DNA of 40,327 bases from a virus: the IMG/VR virus record IMGVR_UViG_3300044799_000168, positions 1 to 40,327 of that record; one strand, written 5' to 3'. Numbering within the stretch: the first letter of the stretch is position 1; every line of letters starts with the position of its first letter. Both the position numbers and the translations under genes were made by a program. Below are positions 24,071 to 31,656 of this stretch, piece by piece. The notes under the pieces were generated by a model, which saw only the letters and a program-made list of their open reading frames with translations, was not told the DNA's origin and searched no databases.

Positions 24071-26295
24071 TAGTAATAAGGTATCCTGTAATCAGTCCCA
24101 GCTATATTGACAAGTGCCCATCCCGTCGGGTCGCCCAAGAAATTCGTGGCGCTCGAACCGTAATAATTCACTATCGCTACGCCCACACTCGTCGAAGGCG
24201 CAGTCGTTGCGGCGTTCCATCTGTAAGTATTCGAGGTCGTTCCCGCCGTATTAACCGTTCCTGTTACATCACAGGCGTAAGATGGTGCAGTCGTTCCGCC
24301 CATTCGGGTATTGCCAGCAAAAGCGTTATTGCTTCCCCCTCCGGCGTAGATGTCCCAATTAGTATCCCCTCCTGTGCCGGAAAAGTAACCGCCATAGACA
24401 ACAGAAGTTCCTGTGGTAGTTCCTACTCCATAAAACCGGCCACCGTAATAATTAAATGCCACGTCAGAACTTCCGCCGACAAGAGATGGGGCAGAGCCAC
24501 TTGTAGTAAATTCCCCGCCTATTACATTTAGAGTTATCGTCCCCGTGCTGGTGCGATTGATGGCGCTACCAAGAACCGCCGCATAATAAACCCCCCTATC
24601 ATTAAAGGTTAGGTTTCCAGTAGCGGCACTCGAAATCGCCCCTGATTGATTTATATAAGAATAACCGCCGTAAAGATTAGCGGTTGCACTACTGGCGCCG
24701 CTTGTTACATTAACATCACCAGTAACGCTAAGGGTATCTGATACCGCTGCAATTTGTTTAGTAATGCCAAATTGGGTGCGAGTTCCCGAAAAATCGTAAT
24801 CCCAGACAAGTTGCCGCCAAGTCCCGACACCCGAACCTGATGCTGGAAAACCTGTAGTCCCGCTTCCGGTAACCGTCCTCGACAATTTGTTTATGTAACT
24901 GAAACTTGCCGAATAAACTAATGGGTAGGTATCGCCGTCTATAACCAGTCCGTAAGCATCGGCGGCGGCCATAGTATTAAGAAGATAACCCGCCATTGTA
25001 ATATCATCGGTAGAGGTAAGTTGCTCCGCTTGAACTGTTCCTGCGGTTGTAAATCCGCCAGCCGTCAAAGTCGTCCCGTTAAAGGTAAGATTGGCGCTAT
25101 CGACCAGAAGTCCTGCGGTCGAGGCGTAAGGAACTCTTGTTATCGTAAGGCCACTATTGGTTATGTTGGCAAAAGTCGGACTGTTCGTAGTCGCAAGTGA
25201 TTGGTTTATGCCGTCAAGATAACCAAATTCACTGGTGGTGAGTGTGTTTGCGCCAATGGTAAAAGACGTGGCTGTCAATGGAGCATAGACAACTAATTTG
25301 GGTGTGTCAAATTCTCCGTAAATCAAGGGTGTTCCCGTGCTACCGTTTTCTATGTAAAGTTTATTGCTTCCTGTTTCAGTAGAACCCGCTTGATAGCCAA
25401 TAAAAACATTTAAGTTCCCAGTTTGATTAGATAATCCTGCCTCATATCCTATGGCCACATTACCATAGCCTGTTGTATTCGCCGCAAGAGTAGTAGAACC
25501 AACTGCTGTATTTTGATAACCTTCTGTGTTGTTAAAAAGAACACTATCACCAAACGCCAAATTGTCTTCGCCTATAGTATTGTTTTGAAGGACAATATCA
25601 CCAATTCCTATGTTATTATTGCCTGTTGTATTGTTTAGAAGAACCCTTCTGCCTATTGCTACATTGAAACTACCTTCGGTATTAGAAAGTCCTGCTTGAT
25701 AACCCATAAAGAAATTTAGTGTCCCCGTCATTGCGAAATTGCCAGCTTGACCCAAAAGGATATTCTCGCTTCCAGAAACACCTTTTATCGCTAATGCTCT
25801 TAATCCATCGACCCGATAACCCTTCGTCTCGTCTGTGATGTTAGCATCTGCGAAAGTCGGGCTCGAAGTGGTCAAAACTGCCTGATTAAGATAGTTTGCA
25901 AACTGGTAACCATCCCACAGGTCAGCGTTAAGATTGGTATTAACCGTAGTAGATGTTATCGCAAATGGGGAAGTCCCACTTGCCTGCGTGAATGTTCCCC
26001 TTATGAAAGAAGGACTGTCCCCAGATTTATAATATCCAACCGAGGCGTGGTTGCCCCAGCCGTAGGCGGAGTTCCAGTTGCCGTGAGCGTCCACAAGGGC
26101 GAAACAGGGGTCTGATTCTTTGCCTAAATTGGTGTGTTCGGAAGCCGTCAAATGGTAATACTGGCTTGTAGTCCCACCCTGCAAGCCGTCCATCTTATTG
26201 TGCGTCTGCGTGGGTATCGTGGGCGTAACGGGCGGGGCGTAACACAAAACCCCAAAAATCAGCAAAAAAAGAACTACTATCGCTTCCTTGCGCAC
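24070..26295 (-). CDS. Secreted fibre-like protein with YadA-head-type repeats
   Basis: The start is GTG at 26295, inside the end of the upstream gene (19-nt overlap). The 741-residue protein begins with a Sec signal (MRKEAIVVLFLLIFGVLCYA). Residues about 180-320 carry repeats of 14-16 residues (NNTTGNNNIGIG, NNTIGEDNLAFG, NNTEGYQNTAVG, ANTTGYGNVAIG), the left-handed beta-roll pattern of trimeric autotransporter heads and of some phage fibres. The rest is Thr/Gly/Ser beta-rich. No C-terminal S74 chaperone is seen. It is either a virion fibre or an adhesin-like surface protein. Confidence 0.75.
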   Translation of the reverse strand: MRKEAIVVLFLLIFGVLCYAPPVTPTIPTQTHNKMDGLQGGTTSQYYHLTASEHTNLGKESDPCFALVDAHGNWNSAYGWGNHASVGYYKSGDSPSFIRGTFTQASGTSPFAITSTTVNTNLNADLWDGYQFANYLNQAVLTTSSPTFADANITDETKGYRVDGLRALAIKGVSGSENILLGQAGNFAMTGTLNFFMGYQAGLSNTEGSFNVAIGRRVLLNNTTGNNNIGIGDIVLQNNTIGEDNLAFGDSVLFNNTEGYQNTAVGSTTLAANTTGYGNVAIGYEAGLSNQTGNLNVFIGYQAGSTETGSNKLYIENGSTGTPLIYGEFDTPKLVVYAPLTATSFTIGANTLTTSEFGYLDGINQSLATTNSPTFANITNSGLTITRVPYASTAGLLVDSANLTFNGTTLTAGGFTTAGTVQAEQLTSTDDITMAGYLLNTMAAADAYGLVIDGDTYPLVYSASFSYINKLSRTVTGSGTTGFPASGSGVGTWRQLVWDYDFSGTRTQFGITKQIAAVSDTLSVTGDVNVTSGASSATANLYGGYSYINQSGAISSAATGNLTFNDRGVYYAAVLGSAINRTSTGTITLNVIGGEFTTSGSAPSLVGGSSDVAFNYYGGRFYGVGTTTGTSVVYGGYFSGTGGDTNWDIYAGGGSNNAFAGNTRMGGTTAPSYACDVTGTVNTAGTTSNTYRWNAATTAPSTSVGVAIVNYYGSSATNFLGDPTGWALVNIAGTDYRIPYY

Positions 26296-26906
26296 AGCAA
26301 TATCCCCAATCCTAAAATGATAATCGTGGCTGATTCCGGTATCGGCTCGTAGTCAATTCTGATATTGTCCACACTGAACATCACCCCCGACCGAATAAGA
26401 GCGTATCTGGCCTCGTATTCGCTTAAAGTTGTCGTCAGCGCCTTGCCGACATTTGTGAAGTTGTGGGCGACCACCGTTCCATCCGGCGCATAGCAATCCA
26501 CCACAAACGTCCCACCAGTCCATCCTGGTTTTAAGGCCGTGCAGACCCTTATCTGCTCGAATAACCCGTCAACTTCGACAAGCAAATATGGATTTTCGCA
26601 CCAATACTCACCTATCCCAGCAGGTTGGAAAATCGGGTTGCCAATGACATTATTTCCCAATGGTTTGGCCAGAACGGTCGAAGGAGCAACGTAAATGTCA
26701 TCATACAGCCCTTCACCATTTAGCATCTTCTGCCACTGGGATGGGACGCCCAAATTGTAGTAGTCGATACGCCACAAGGTTATATCCGGCAAGGGATAAC
26801 TGAAATTGGCGTAAGGCTCACAAACATCGGACTCGATGGTTACAATCACAGCCTGCGATACGCTCGTTAAGCACAAAACCAAAAGGAATATCAATTTTTT
26901 AGCCAT
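26277..26906 (-). CDS. PEP-CTERM-like exported protein
   Basis: The ATG at 26906 lies inside the terminase gene end; a long upstream frame is only an overlap. The 209-residue product has a Sec signal (MAKKLIFLLVLCLTSVSQA), a beta-rich body with four cysteines, and the C-terminus EPIPESATIIILGLGILLCARKR. That is the tripartite PEP-CTERM pattern: a P-x-P/PES motif, a membrane helix and an RKR cluster, processed by host exosortase. Exosortase substrates lie in the outer envelope. I see no exosortase here, so the host must supply it. This implies an exosortase-bearing Gram-negative host. Confidence 0.8.
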   Translation of the reverse strand: MAKKLIFLLVLCLTSVSQAVIVTIESDVCEPYANFSYPLPDITLWRIDYYNLGVPSQWQKMLNGEGLYDDIYVAPSTVLAKPLGNNVIGNPIFQPAGIGEYWCENPYLLVEVDGLFEQIRVCTALKPGWTGGTFVVDCYAPDGTVVAHNFTNVGKALTTTLSEYEARYALIRSGVMFSVDNIRIDYEPIPESATIIILGLGILLCARKR

Positions 26907-28356
26907 TGAACGCACTCGCAACCTGATAACTATCTGCCACATTTGTCTTCGTATTGTCAAAATAACCACTAAAATCGTCAATCCCTTCCTCCGGCCGAAC
27001 AAATTGAAGACCGTAAATGCCATAGACATAGCACAGTCCCTTGTCCGGTGAGCATCCGATGGCCTTCTTGACATCATCGTTGGCTATCATAAGCATCTTT
27101 CCCGAACCCTGCTGAACCTTGTAACGGCTCAAAGCTATCAACTGCCTGCGAGTCTCCGAATCCTTGACCGGCTCGACCTTGCATTGCCGTATCTGTTGGG
27201 CTGTGTGATAGACCGCTTTGGCCTTCAAATTCGCAAACAAGTTAGAATCGTCAATCTTGCCAGCCGAATTGAAGTATTGGACATAATACTCAGCAGCATC
27301 CTGACTTAAACCATCGGCTACGCCCTTACCAACACCGATACAATCGACAATGAAGTTTTTGGTCTTAATCTCCGTCGCTACCAGTTTGGCCTCCATTACA
27401 ACCTCTGAAGTCATTGTATAATGAACCGCCCGCTCTGTCAAGCATTTTCCGTTCTCGAAACCCTTAATCGAACACACATCGCCCCCGAAAGCAGGGTCAA
27501 TGGCCACAATTCGCCTCTTTTCGTGCTGAACCTTGCGCAAGGCCTCCCAGTTTATCATATTGAGCCTTTCAAGTATGGCGGACGTAATAAGAGTGCGCTC
27601 CTCGTCCGTAACCCGCCTACAGAGCATCTCCTGGTCGTAATCGGACTGCAATAACGTCCCTTCGGCGATTTGCTGCTTCATTTCGAGCAATTTGTTTTGC
27701 GGTATGATTCCAGATTTGTCGGCGGTCAGCCTGCTTGCAAACCAGCCTTCCCTGCACTTTGTCGCCCTGCCCTCAGTTGGCAGTTGCATTACATCCTCTA
27801 CGCAGGCGGCCACATCAAACATCTGCGTTGCGTGATTTGAGCCCTTAGGCGTGTAAAGGAACATAACCCACCTGTCCCGATTCGAGCCTATCCTTCGAGC
27901 ACGTGCCATAATGGGACTCAAAATCTGCGTCCAGACAACGGGGTCGTGCAAACTCCATTCATCACAGACAACACCATCAAAGTCAATGCCTCTAATGGCA
28001 TCGGGGTCATCAGAACCACATATTTTCAGCATAGAACCCGTCTGAAAAGTTATAAGCATCCTCTGCTCATTGACTTCCCAGCCCACCTCCGCCTTGTCCG
28101 GCAACGCACCCCAAAGCATTGTAGGGTCATCCCAGACGATGTTACGTGCCCAAACCTGCGTGGGGGCTATGTAAAGGTATTTTGACAGCTTATTGCGGCA
28201 GGCTTCACATATTAAAAGGTTTATGGCAAGCGTGGTCTTGTATGCCCCCCTGTGCCATTCCTCTATGAAAAGGTTAGCTTCCTGCCTCTCAAAAGCCCCT
28301 AAAACCTCATCTTCGGCAGGCGTAAGGCGGGAAAGAAATTGCTCGTTAGGTATCAT
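26899..28356 (-). CDS. terL: Terminase large subunit
   Basis: The 485-residue protein has the ATPase and nuclease halves of TerL. Walker A is variant, HRGAYKTT near residue 35-42; Walker B is GVVCDEW near 130; a coupling TPKGSNHA motif follows. The RNase H-like nuclease has AIDPAFGGD near 290, IVDCIGVGKGVADGL near 340 and a C-terminal D-x-x-D-S region. It packages DNA with TerS and portal. It overlaps the linker gene (10 nt) at the start and the PEP-CTERM gene (8 nt) at the end. Confidence 0.93.
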   Translation of the reverse strand: MIPNEQFLSRLTPAEDEVLGAFERQEANLFIEEWHRGAYKTTLAINLLICEACRNKLSKYLYIAPTQVWARNIVWDDPTMLWGALPDKAEVGWEVNEQRMLITFQTGSMLKICGSDDPDAIRGIDFDGVVCDEWSLHDPVVWTQILSPIMARARRIGSNRDRWVMFLYTPKGSNHATQMFDVAACVEDVMQLPTEGRATKCREGWFASRLTADKSGIIPQNKLLEMKQQIAEGTLLQSDYDQEMLCRRVTDEERTLITSAILERLNMINWEALRKVQHEKRRIVAIDPAFGGDVCSIKGFENGKCLTERAVHYTMTSEVVMEAKLVATEIKTKNFIVDCIGVGKGVADGLSQDAAEYYVQYFNSAGKIDDSNLFANLKAKAVYHTAQQIRQCKVEPVKDSETRRQLIALSRYKVQQGSGKMLMIANDDVKKAIGCSPDKGLCYVYGIYGLQFVRPEEGIDDFSGYFDNTKTNVADSYQVASAFNG

Positions 28357-28612
28357 TGAACCCCCTCTGGCTTGTCTGGCGTTCTCTTGTTAGTTCACCA
28401 GTAACCCGCCTAAATCCTTGCGGTTCGACAGGTTCGACAGGTTCGACAATGCTGGGTTCGACATTAGAAGGTTCGACAACGGGTATGTTTGTATCAGGTT
28501 CGACAGAGTTCGACAATCCTGGCTCATTCTGGAGAGCTTTTCTTGAGACTTCAGCCCTCTTTTCGGCAATCCAGCGTTTTTGATAGTCTTTCTTAGCTTG
28601 ACCTGTTAGCAT
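28346..28612 (-). CDS. VEP-repeat linker protein between terminase genes
   Basis: The 88-residue protein starts at an ATG overlapping the TerS stop (TAATG). The N-terminal third is basic (KKDYQKRWIAEKRAEV). The middle has six V-E-P units in irregular spacing, and the C-terminus is again basic (RRVTGELTRERQTSQRGF). The V-E-P codons are always GTC-GAA-CC, encoded by a repeated 9-mer. The protein may be mostly a carrier for this DNA repeat. Confidence 0.7.
   Translation of the reverse strand: MLTGQAKKDYQKRWIAEKRAEVSRKALQNEPGLSNSVEPDTNIPVVEPSNVEPSIVEPVEPVEPQGFRRVTGELTRERQTSQRGFNDT
28422..28515. repeat. Seven direct GGTTCGACA repeats (putative packaging/TerS-binding site)
   Basis: Copies start at 28422, 28431, 28440, 28455, 28470 and 28497 (GGTTCGACA), with a seventh at 28508-28515 (GTTCGACA). 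Six lie in one codon phase and encode V-E-P. The seventh is shifted by one base and encodes parts of L-S-N, so DNA rather than protein seems to be conserved. The position between terS and terL is typical of pac/cos or iteron-type TerS sites. Confidence 0.6.
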
Positions 28613-28908
28613 TATTCCCCCTTCTTAGTATCATCGGCGGGCTTTTTCCTCAACCCCAATGCCTCAAAAGTAACGAAAATCGGCGTTTTTAGATTGAGAA
28701 AATCCTCGTTTTGGCTCAAATCCGGCACAAGCTTAGACAACATCGAGCAAAGCACCTTCTCGCTTGTGTAACACTTTTCAACGGCGTGGACTAATAGGTT
28801 CTTTTTCTGCTCTTTCTCAACATACTTAATCGCTCGTAAAAGCTCAACAGCAAAGTCTTTAGAACCTTTTGGCCTACCGTGCCCCAACTTATTGCCTTTT
28901 TGAAACAA
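28612..28908 (-). CDS. Probable terminase small subunit
   Basis: The start is TTG at 28908 behind AAGGA at 9 nt. The 98-residue product begins FQKGNKLGHGRPKGSKDF, the common Gly/Arg/Lys start of phage TerS-like proteins (GNxxGxGRPKG), followed by a helical body. It is the first gene of the packaging module, just before the linker and TerL. Length is on the short side for TerS, and function rests on position and N-terminal motif. Confidence 0.65.
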   Translation of the reverse strand: MFQKGNKLGHGRPKGSKDFAVELLRAIKYVEKEQKKNLLVHAVEKCYTSEKVLCSMLSKLVPDLSQNEDFLNLKTPIFVTFEALGLRKKPADDTKKGE

Positions 28909-29260
28909 ATTGTTAAATCCTTGTTAAAAACTATTATTCCAAGCGCAGTCTCAATAGCCTTTATGGTTACACTGATTGTGCTCTATTTTGGCTGCGCTGT
29001 TTGGTTAGCTTTTCTAATCCCATTATCAATTTTACTTATAATATAGTTTATGCAAAAAGAGCCGTTTTAGCTCATTATTTTCAAGGGTTTTCAGAGTTTT
29101 CGCCGAAGCGTTTATCTCTTAAACCCTTATATAGAGCAAGAGTGTGCCTTTTACTCTATTACTGGCTTTAATAGCATTATTAGTTTTTCTTATACTCATA
29201 ACTAAAAAGCCTCTTATCAGATTATCCCAGTGCGCAGCAGGAGTAGAGGATTAATGATAA
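28909..29260. other. Upstream region of the late operon, no convincing gene
   Basis: This 352-base AT-rich stretch precedes the packaging operon. On the minus strand it has a weak hairpin (GAGC/GCTC, 29060-29081) followed by five T. On the plus strand there is a 27-codon hydrophobic frame (28963-29046) without a ribosome-binding site. I see no clear sigma70 promoter for the late arm, so a late promoter of other type or activator control is possible. Confidence 0.5.
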
Positions 29261-29584
29261 TCAGATAAACATATAATAAGTAGGCGGGGTAAAGGTTGTA
29301 TTTCGTAACCCTGAACTTAATTCGCCTTTTTGCCTTATTTGCCCGCAGCTTAGAGAAAAACTGTCATTTTTTGACAATTCATCTCTGAACTGCGGCCCAC
29401 ATCCACCAGTAATGGACGCTTTTGTGTGGGTAGTTTGGCTTTTCGGCACACTCTTTTTTGCCCTATGTCTTTTAATTCGTTTCGCTTCTGCAAGCCCGAT
29501 ATGCGAGCAACGCCGCTTGATAATGCTTGGCGTTACAGTTACTTCACCATTAAAAACTGCTAATCCTTCTGTTGCTCTACCCAT
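29261..29584 (-). CDS. Hypothetical protein, coupled to upstream gene
   Basis: The 107-residue frame starts in a TAATG overlap with the end of the upstream gene. The N-terminal half (GRATEGLAVFNGEVTVTPSI, RCSHIGLAEAKRIKRHRAKK) is basic and structured-looking; the second half is Ser/Thr-rich and low in pattern. I do not recognise the family. The overlap is the main support. Confidence 0.45.
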   Translation of the reverse strand: MGRATEGLAVFNGEVTVTPSIIKRRCSHIGLAEAKRIKRHRAKKSVPKSQTTHTKASITGGCGPQFRDELSKNDSFSLSCGQIRQKGELSSGLRNTTFTPPTYYMFI

Positions 29585-29874
29585 TAAGCTACTTCTCTTA
29601 ACTTAATACCCTGCTTTGACCAGGGCAATTTTGGATTATACCAATACTCACAACCATTAGGCAGATTGTCAGTGCAACAGCCTAATTTGCCGTGAAAACA
29701 TTTAGAGCATTTATACTTTTGGCCGTATTGCTTCATAATCCGTTTAGATTTTTGGATTCTTTTAACAGTTTTAGCTTCGACAATTTTCTCGATGTAATCG
29801 AATTGCTGCTGCGGAGTTAAAGATTTCCACCACTTGCGGCGTGCGGCCTTAGATTTTTGATAATCCTTTATCAT
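29584..29874 (-). CDS. Basic protein with Cys-rich C-terminus
   Basis: The ATG at 29874 gives 96 residues; a TTG at 29955 would give 123. The N-terminal part is strongly basic helix (KSKAARRKWWKSLT, KRIQKSKRIMKQYGQKYK). The C-terminal part has CSKCFHGKLGCC and an NGCEYWYNP segment, four cysteines placed like a metal knuckle. It runs divergently from the early genes and may be an early leftward regulator. The start is uncertain. Confidence 0.6.
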   Translation of the reverse strand: MIKDYQKSKAARRKWWKSLTPQQQFDYIEKIVEAKTVKRIQKSKRIMKQYGQKYKCSKCFHGKLGCCTDNLPNGCEYWYNPKLPWSKQGIKLREVA

Positions 29875-30073
29875 CTTTGTAGAGTCTAAATCATACCCTT
29901 TGAAAAACGCAAGAAAAATCCTGAAATTCTTTTTTGTTTTATAATTATCTAACAAGGTGTTTTCCCGCCCGAAACGTTGATTTTAGGAGTTACTACTATG
30001 TAGATTTATTGGCCAACACCCACAAGGTATTATCTCATAAGAGCTTATAGTTTTTATTTATTTTATTTTTTTC

Positions 30074-30102
30074 TTGATTCGATTAAAGTGTTTTGGTAAA
30101 GT
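30074..30102 (+). promoter_or_regulatory. Candidate promoter for the rightward early arm
   Basis: TTGATT (30074-30079) and TAAAGT (30097-30102) are spaced 17 nt, and the first early frame starts about 30 nt later. The -10 box is only a fair match. It is the best sigma70-like pair in the divergent gap 29956-30131. Confidence 0.45.
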
Positions 30103-30131
30103 AGTCGATAAATAAAGTAAAGGAATTTACT

Positions 30132-30236
30132 ATGAACCGTCAGGCAAACAATAATCAGTTGGGAATGAAGGCCAGTTGTGGCTGCAATTCTGCGCTTGAC
30201 GGTTCAGATAGTGCTGCGACTGGCTTTCGTTATTGA
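30132..30236 (+). CDS. 34-residue leading peptide of early arm
   Basis: The frame starts at an ATG with AAAGGA 8 nt upstream and ends at TGA 30234-30236. The product (MNRQANNNQLGMKASCGCN...) is polar, with a CGC at residues 16-18. It is the first frame after the putative early promoter. It overlaps a strong inverted repeat, so it may be a leader peptide, or the segment may be mainly RNA. Confidence 0.45.
   Translation: MNRQANNNQLGMKASCGCNSALDGSDSAATGFRY
30133..30224 (+). ncRNA. Structured leader with interleaved inverted repeats
   Basis: TGAACCGTCA (30133-30142) is perfectly complementary to TGACGGTTCA (30197-30206). GCCAGT (30171-30176) is complementary to ACTGGC (30219-30224), which crosses the first pair in pseudoknot order. 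The first stem would sequester the start codon of the 34-codon frame. Confidence 0.45.
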
Positions 30237-30249
30237 AAGGAAAGTAAAA

Positions 30250-30423
30250 ATGGATAACCGACAGAAATTAGGCATTGTAGAAGCAGCTATTCACGCAATT
30301 CTTGATGTGGTAGAGTTGGGAATAGCCGATAGTGGCCGGCTTACCTATCAAGATGTGGTTGACCACCTAAGCGAAATAGCAAACAACTTGCGCAACGAAA
30401 TAGAACAAGATAGAGTATTGTAA
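30250..30423 (+). CDS. Small helical hypothetical protein
   Basis: The start at 30250 follows GAAAGGAAAG at proper spacing. The 57-residue product is two acidic helices (KLGIVEAAIHAILDVVELGI, YQDVVDHLSEIANNLRNEIEQ). The family is unknown. It is one of a run of 50-70 residue early proteins. Confidence 0.7.
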   Translation: MDNRQKLGIVEAAIHAILDVVELGIADSGRLTYQDVVDHLSEIANNLRNEIEQDRVL

Positions 30424-30471
30424 AGCTCTTTGAAAACTCTATATGGCGGTTTAGCAGAAAGGCGGTTGGCT

Positions 30472-30684
30472 ATGAAAATTACATCAACACACGAACAACG
30501 TCAAATAAACCGAGTTATGGAAAATTCAGCTTGTGGGTTGCTGGATATAGCCGAAAGATTGTCTCGAACTATGCCAGCCAACATTGACGACTTCAAAAGC
30601 GATTATCGTTTCGCCAAAGAACAATTACAAGCGATAGCCGATAACGCTGAACGGCACGGGATTAAGGTAAATTCTTTAATATGA
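30472..30684 (+). CDS. Small helical hypothetical protein
   Basis: The start at 30472 (MKITST) follows AGAAAGGCGG; an upstream in-frame ATG at 30430 has no ribosome-binding site. The 70-residue protein is helical (EQRQINRVMENSACGLLDIAERLS, YRFAKEQLQAIADNAERHG). It may be distantly related in style to its 57-residue neighbour. The function is unknown. Confidence 0.7.
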   Translation: MKITSTHEQRQINRVMENSACGLLDIAERLSRTMPANIDDFKSDYRFAKEQLQAIADNAERHGIKVNSLI

Positions 30685-30713
30685 ACATTTCTAAAGGCTA
30701 ACCGCCGATAGAG

Positions 30714-30792
30714 TCCTCGGCTCGGTAGTGGATGCAATGAAAATGGGATTTGCTGGCCAACCACAGGCCGTAGCTTCAATGCAGGCCGAGGA
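30714..30792 (+). ncRNA. Long nested hairpin in intergenic gap
   Basis: Three nested stems stack: TCCTCGGC/GCCGAGGA (30714-30721 with 30785-30792, 8 bp), TGCA-TGAA/TTCA-TGCA (30733-30741 with 30775-30783, one mismatch) and GCTGGCC/GGCC-AGC (30752-30758 with 30766-30774). The three together are very unlikely by chance. It precedes the gene at 30830. Confidence 0.6.
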
Positions 30793-30829
30793 TGTGCAGT
30801 GCAAAAGGAAACTGAAAAAGGAGAAAGAA

Positions 30830-31015
30830 ATGGCAAAAAAATTTTATCTTATGGATAATGGAAATCTTATTGAAGAAGCAGGACGAGGTATCACAAAAAA
30901 AGCAATCAATGCGCTTCAACAAACTGAGTGGGCGAAAAAGCAAGGTGGAATTTGCAACATTGTAGAATACACAGAACCACGAGCGATTCACTTTGCACGA
31001 AAACATTTAGCTTGA
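30830..31015 (+). CDS. Small basic hypothetical protein
   Basis: The start at 30830 has AAAAGGAGAAAGAA upstream. A longer in-frame reading from 30728 passes through the hairpin and is less likely. The 61-residue product starts MAKKFYLMDNGNLIEEAG and ends with a helical basic segment (KKAINALQQTEWAKKQGG, HFARKHLA). No family is recognised. Confidence 0.7.
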   Translation: MAKKFYLMDNGNLIEEAGRGITKKAINALQQTEWAKKQGGICNIVEYTEPRAIHFARKHLA

Positions 31016-31036
31016 TTAATGTTCTTTGGCAATTTG

Positions 31037-31157
31037 AAAGTGGCTGGCGGCGTTGTGGCATAAGGGAATGGGTTAGTAGGATAGAACGGTTATAAATAAC
31101 CAATCGAACCCCTAAACTCCACACAAGAACATACGAATCCTGCCCGTCAGCCACTTT
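31037..31157 (+). ncRNA. Large structured RNA element with 14-bp closing stem
   Basis: AAAGTGGCTGGCGG (31037-31050) pairs over 14 bp (one G-U) with 31144-31157. Inside are TGTGG/CCACA, GGGTT (31070-31074) with AACCC (31107-31111), and GGTTA/TAACC with a 4-nt loop (31088-31101), all nested. AGGAT/ATCCT offers an extra crossing pair. No frame fits the gap. Its closing stem resembles that of the element near 34214-34300. Confidence 0.65.
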
Positions 31158-31187
31158 TGAACTACCAAAACCTTGAAAGGACGAAAA

Positions 31188-31361
31188 ATGAGATATATGT
31201 GTAGAGAATGTTTAGAGGGTGAAAATCCAGAAAAGAAAAAGCCGTGTCTTTTTAATGTAGAAAAAGGCGGTGCGTCCCCAATGTATTGCCCTGTAGTTGG
31301 CGAAAAAGTAGAATGGATACCAATAGAACGTAAATCCGCTTCGCAGGACAGGCAAGGTTGA
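31188..31361 (+). CDS. Cys-rich mini-protein
   Basis: The start at 31188 follows GAAAGGACGAAAA. The 57-residue product has MCRECLEGENPEKKKPC, a CLF and a YCPV, four or five cysteines spaced like a zinc knuckle. The role is unknown. Confidence 0.7.
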   Translation: MRYMCRECLEGENPEKKKPCLFNVEKGGASPMYCPVVGEKVEWIPIERKSASQDRQG

Positions 31362-31374
31362 AAGGAAGGTTAAA

Positions 31375-31593
31375 ATGGCAGGTGATTTATTCATAACAAA
31401 ACCATTAGTTCCAACAAAGTTATATCATATTTTCGGGAAAGACCACCGTTCTTTATGTGGCAAATTTCTTGTTCTTAATCCAAGCCCTAAATGTTGTGAG
31501 CCATTCACGGGCGAAGAAGAGCCGCCGCTGAAAGGTAGAAAAGGCGAGGATTGCGTGGTATGTTTCAAAAAAGCGGGGATACCGATTTCGTAG
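31375..31593 (+). CDS. Cys-rich mini-protein
   Basis: The 72-residue protein starts behind GAAAGGAAGG. Conserved-looking cysteines lie at SLCGKF, KCCEPF and DCVVCFKKAG, so it probably binds metal. It has LYHIFGKDHRSLCGK, a segment like those in small phage proteins that bind host factors, but no family is recognised. Confidence 0.7.
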   Translation: MAGDLFITKPLVPTKLYHIFGKDHRSLCGKFLVLNPSPKCCEPFTGEEEPPLKGRKGEDCVVCFKKAGIPIS

Positions 31594-31599
31594 GATGCC

Positions 31600-31632
31600 C
31601 ACCCTTGAATTTAGGCATACTTTGGTATGGGT
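31600..31632 (+). ncRNA. Hairpin upstream of the methyltransferase gene
   Basis: CATAC/GTATG (31616-31620 with 31625-31629, loop TTTG) is enclosed by an ACC/GGT extension, and ATGCC/GGCAT (31595-31599 with 31614-31618) offers an alternative crossing pair. It lies 25-60 nt before a SAM-methyltransferase start. A regulatory leader is possible, but it does not match a SAM riboswitch I know. Confidence 0.35.
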
Positions 31633-31656
31633 TAAAACGTGAGAATTGAGGTAAAA

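Noticed and set aside
28422-28515. CRISPR array
   Set aside because: The unit is only 9 bp and spacers are 0-18 bp; it is not a CRISPR pattern, and no cas genes are present.
28963-29046. 27-codon hydrophobic plus-strand frame upstream of the late operon
   Set aside because: There is no ribosome-binding site or coupling; AT-rich sequence easily gives such a frame.
29540-29600. tRNA-like D-arm on the minus strand (GCTTAATGGGTAGAGC)
   Set aside because: No matching acceptor stem, anticodon stem or T-arm GTTCGA follows; it is coding sequence or a chance match.
31594-31640. SAM riboswitch upstream of the methyltransferase gene
   Set aside because: The small hairpins do not match the conserved core of any SAM or SAH riboswitch I know.
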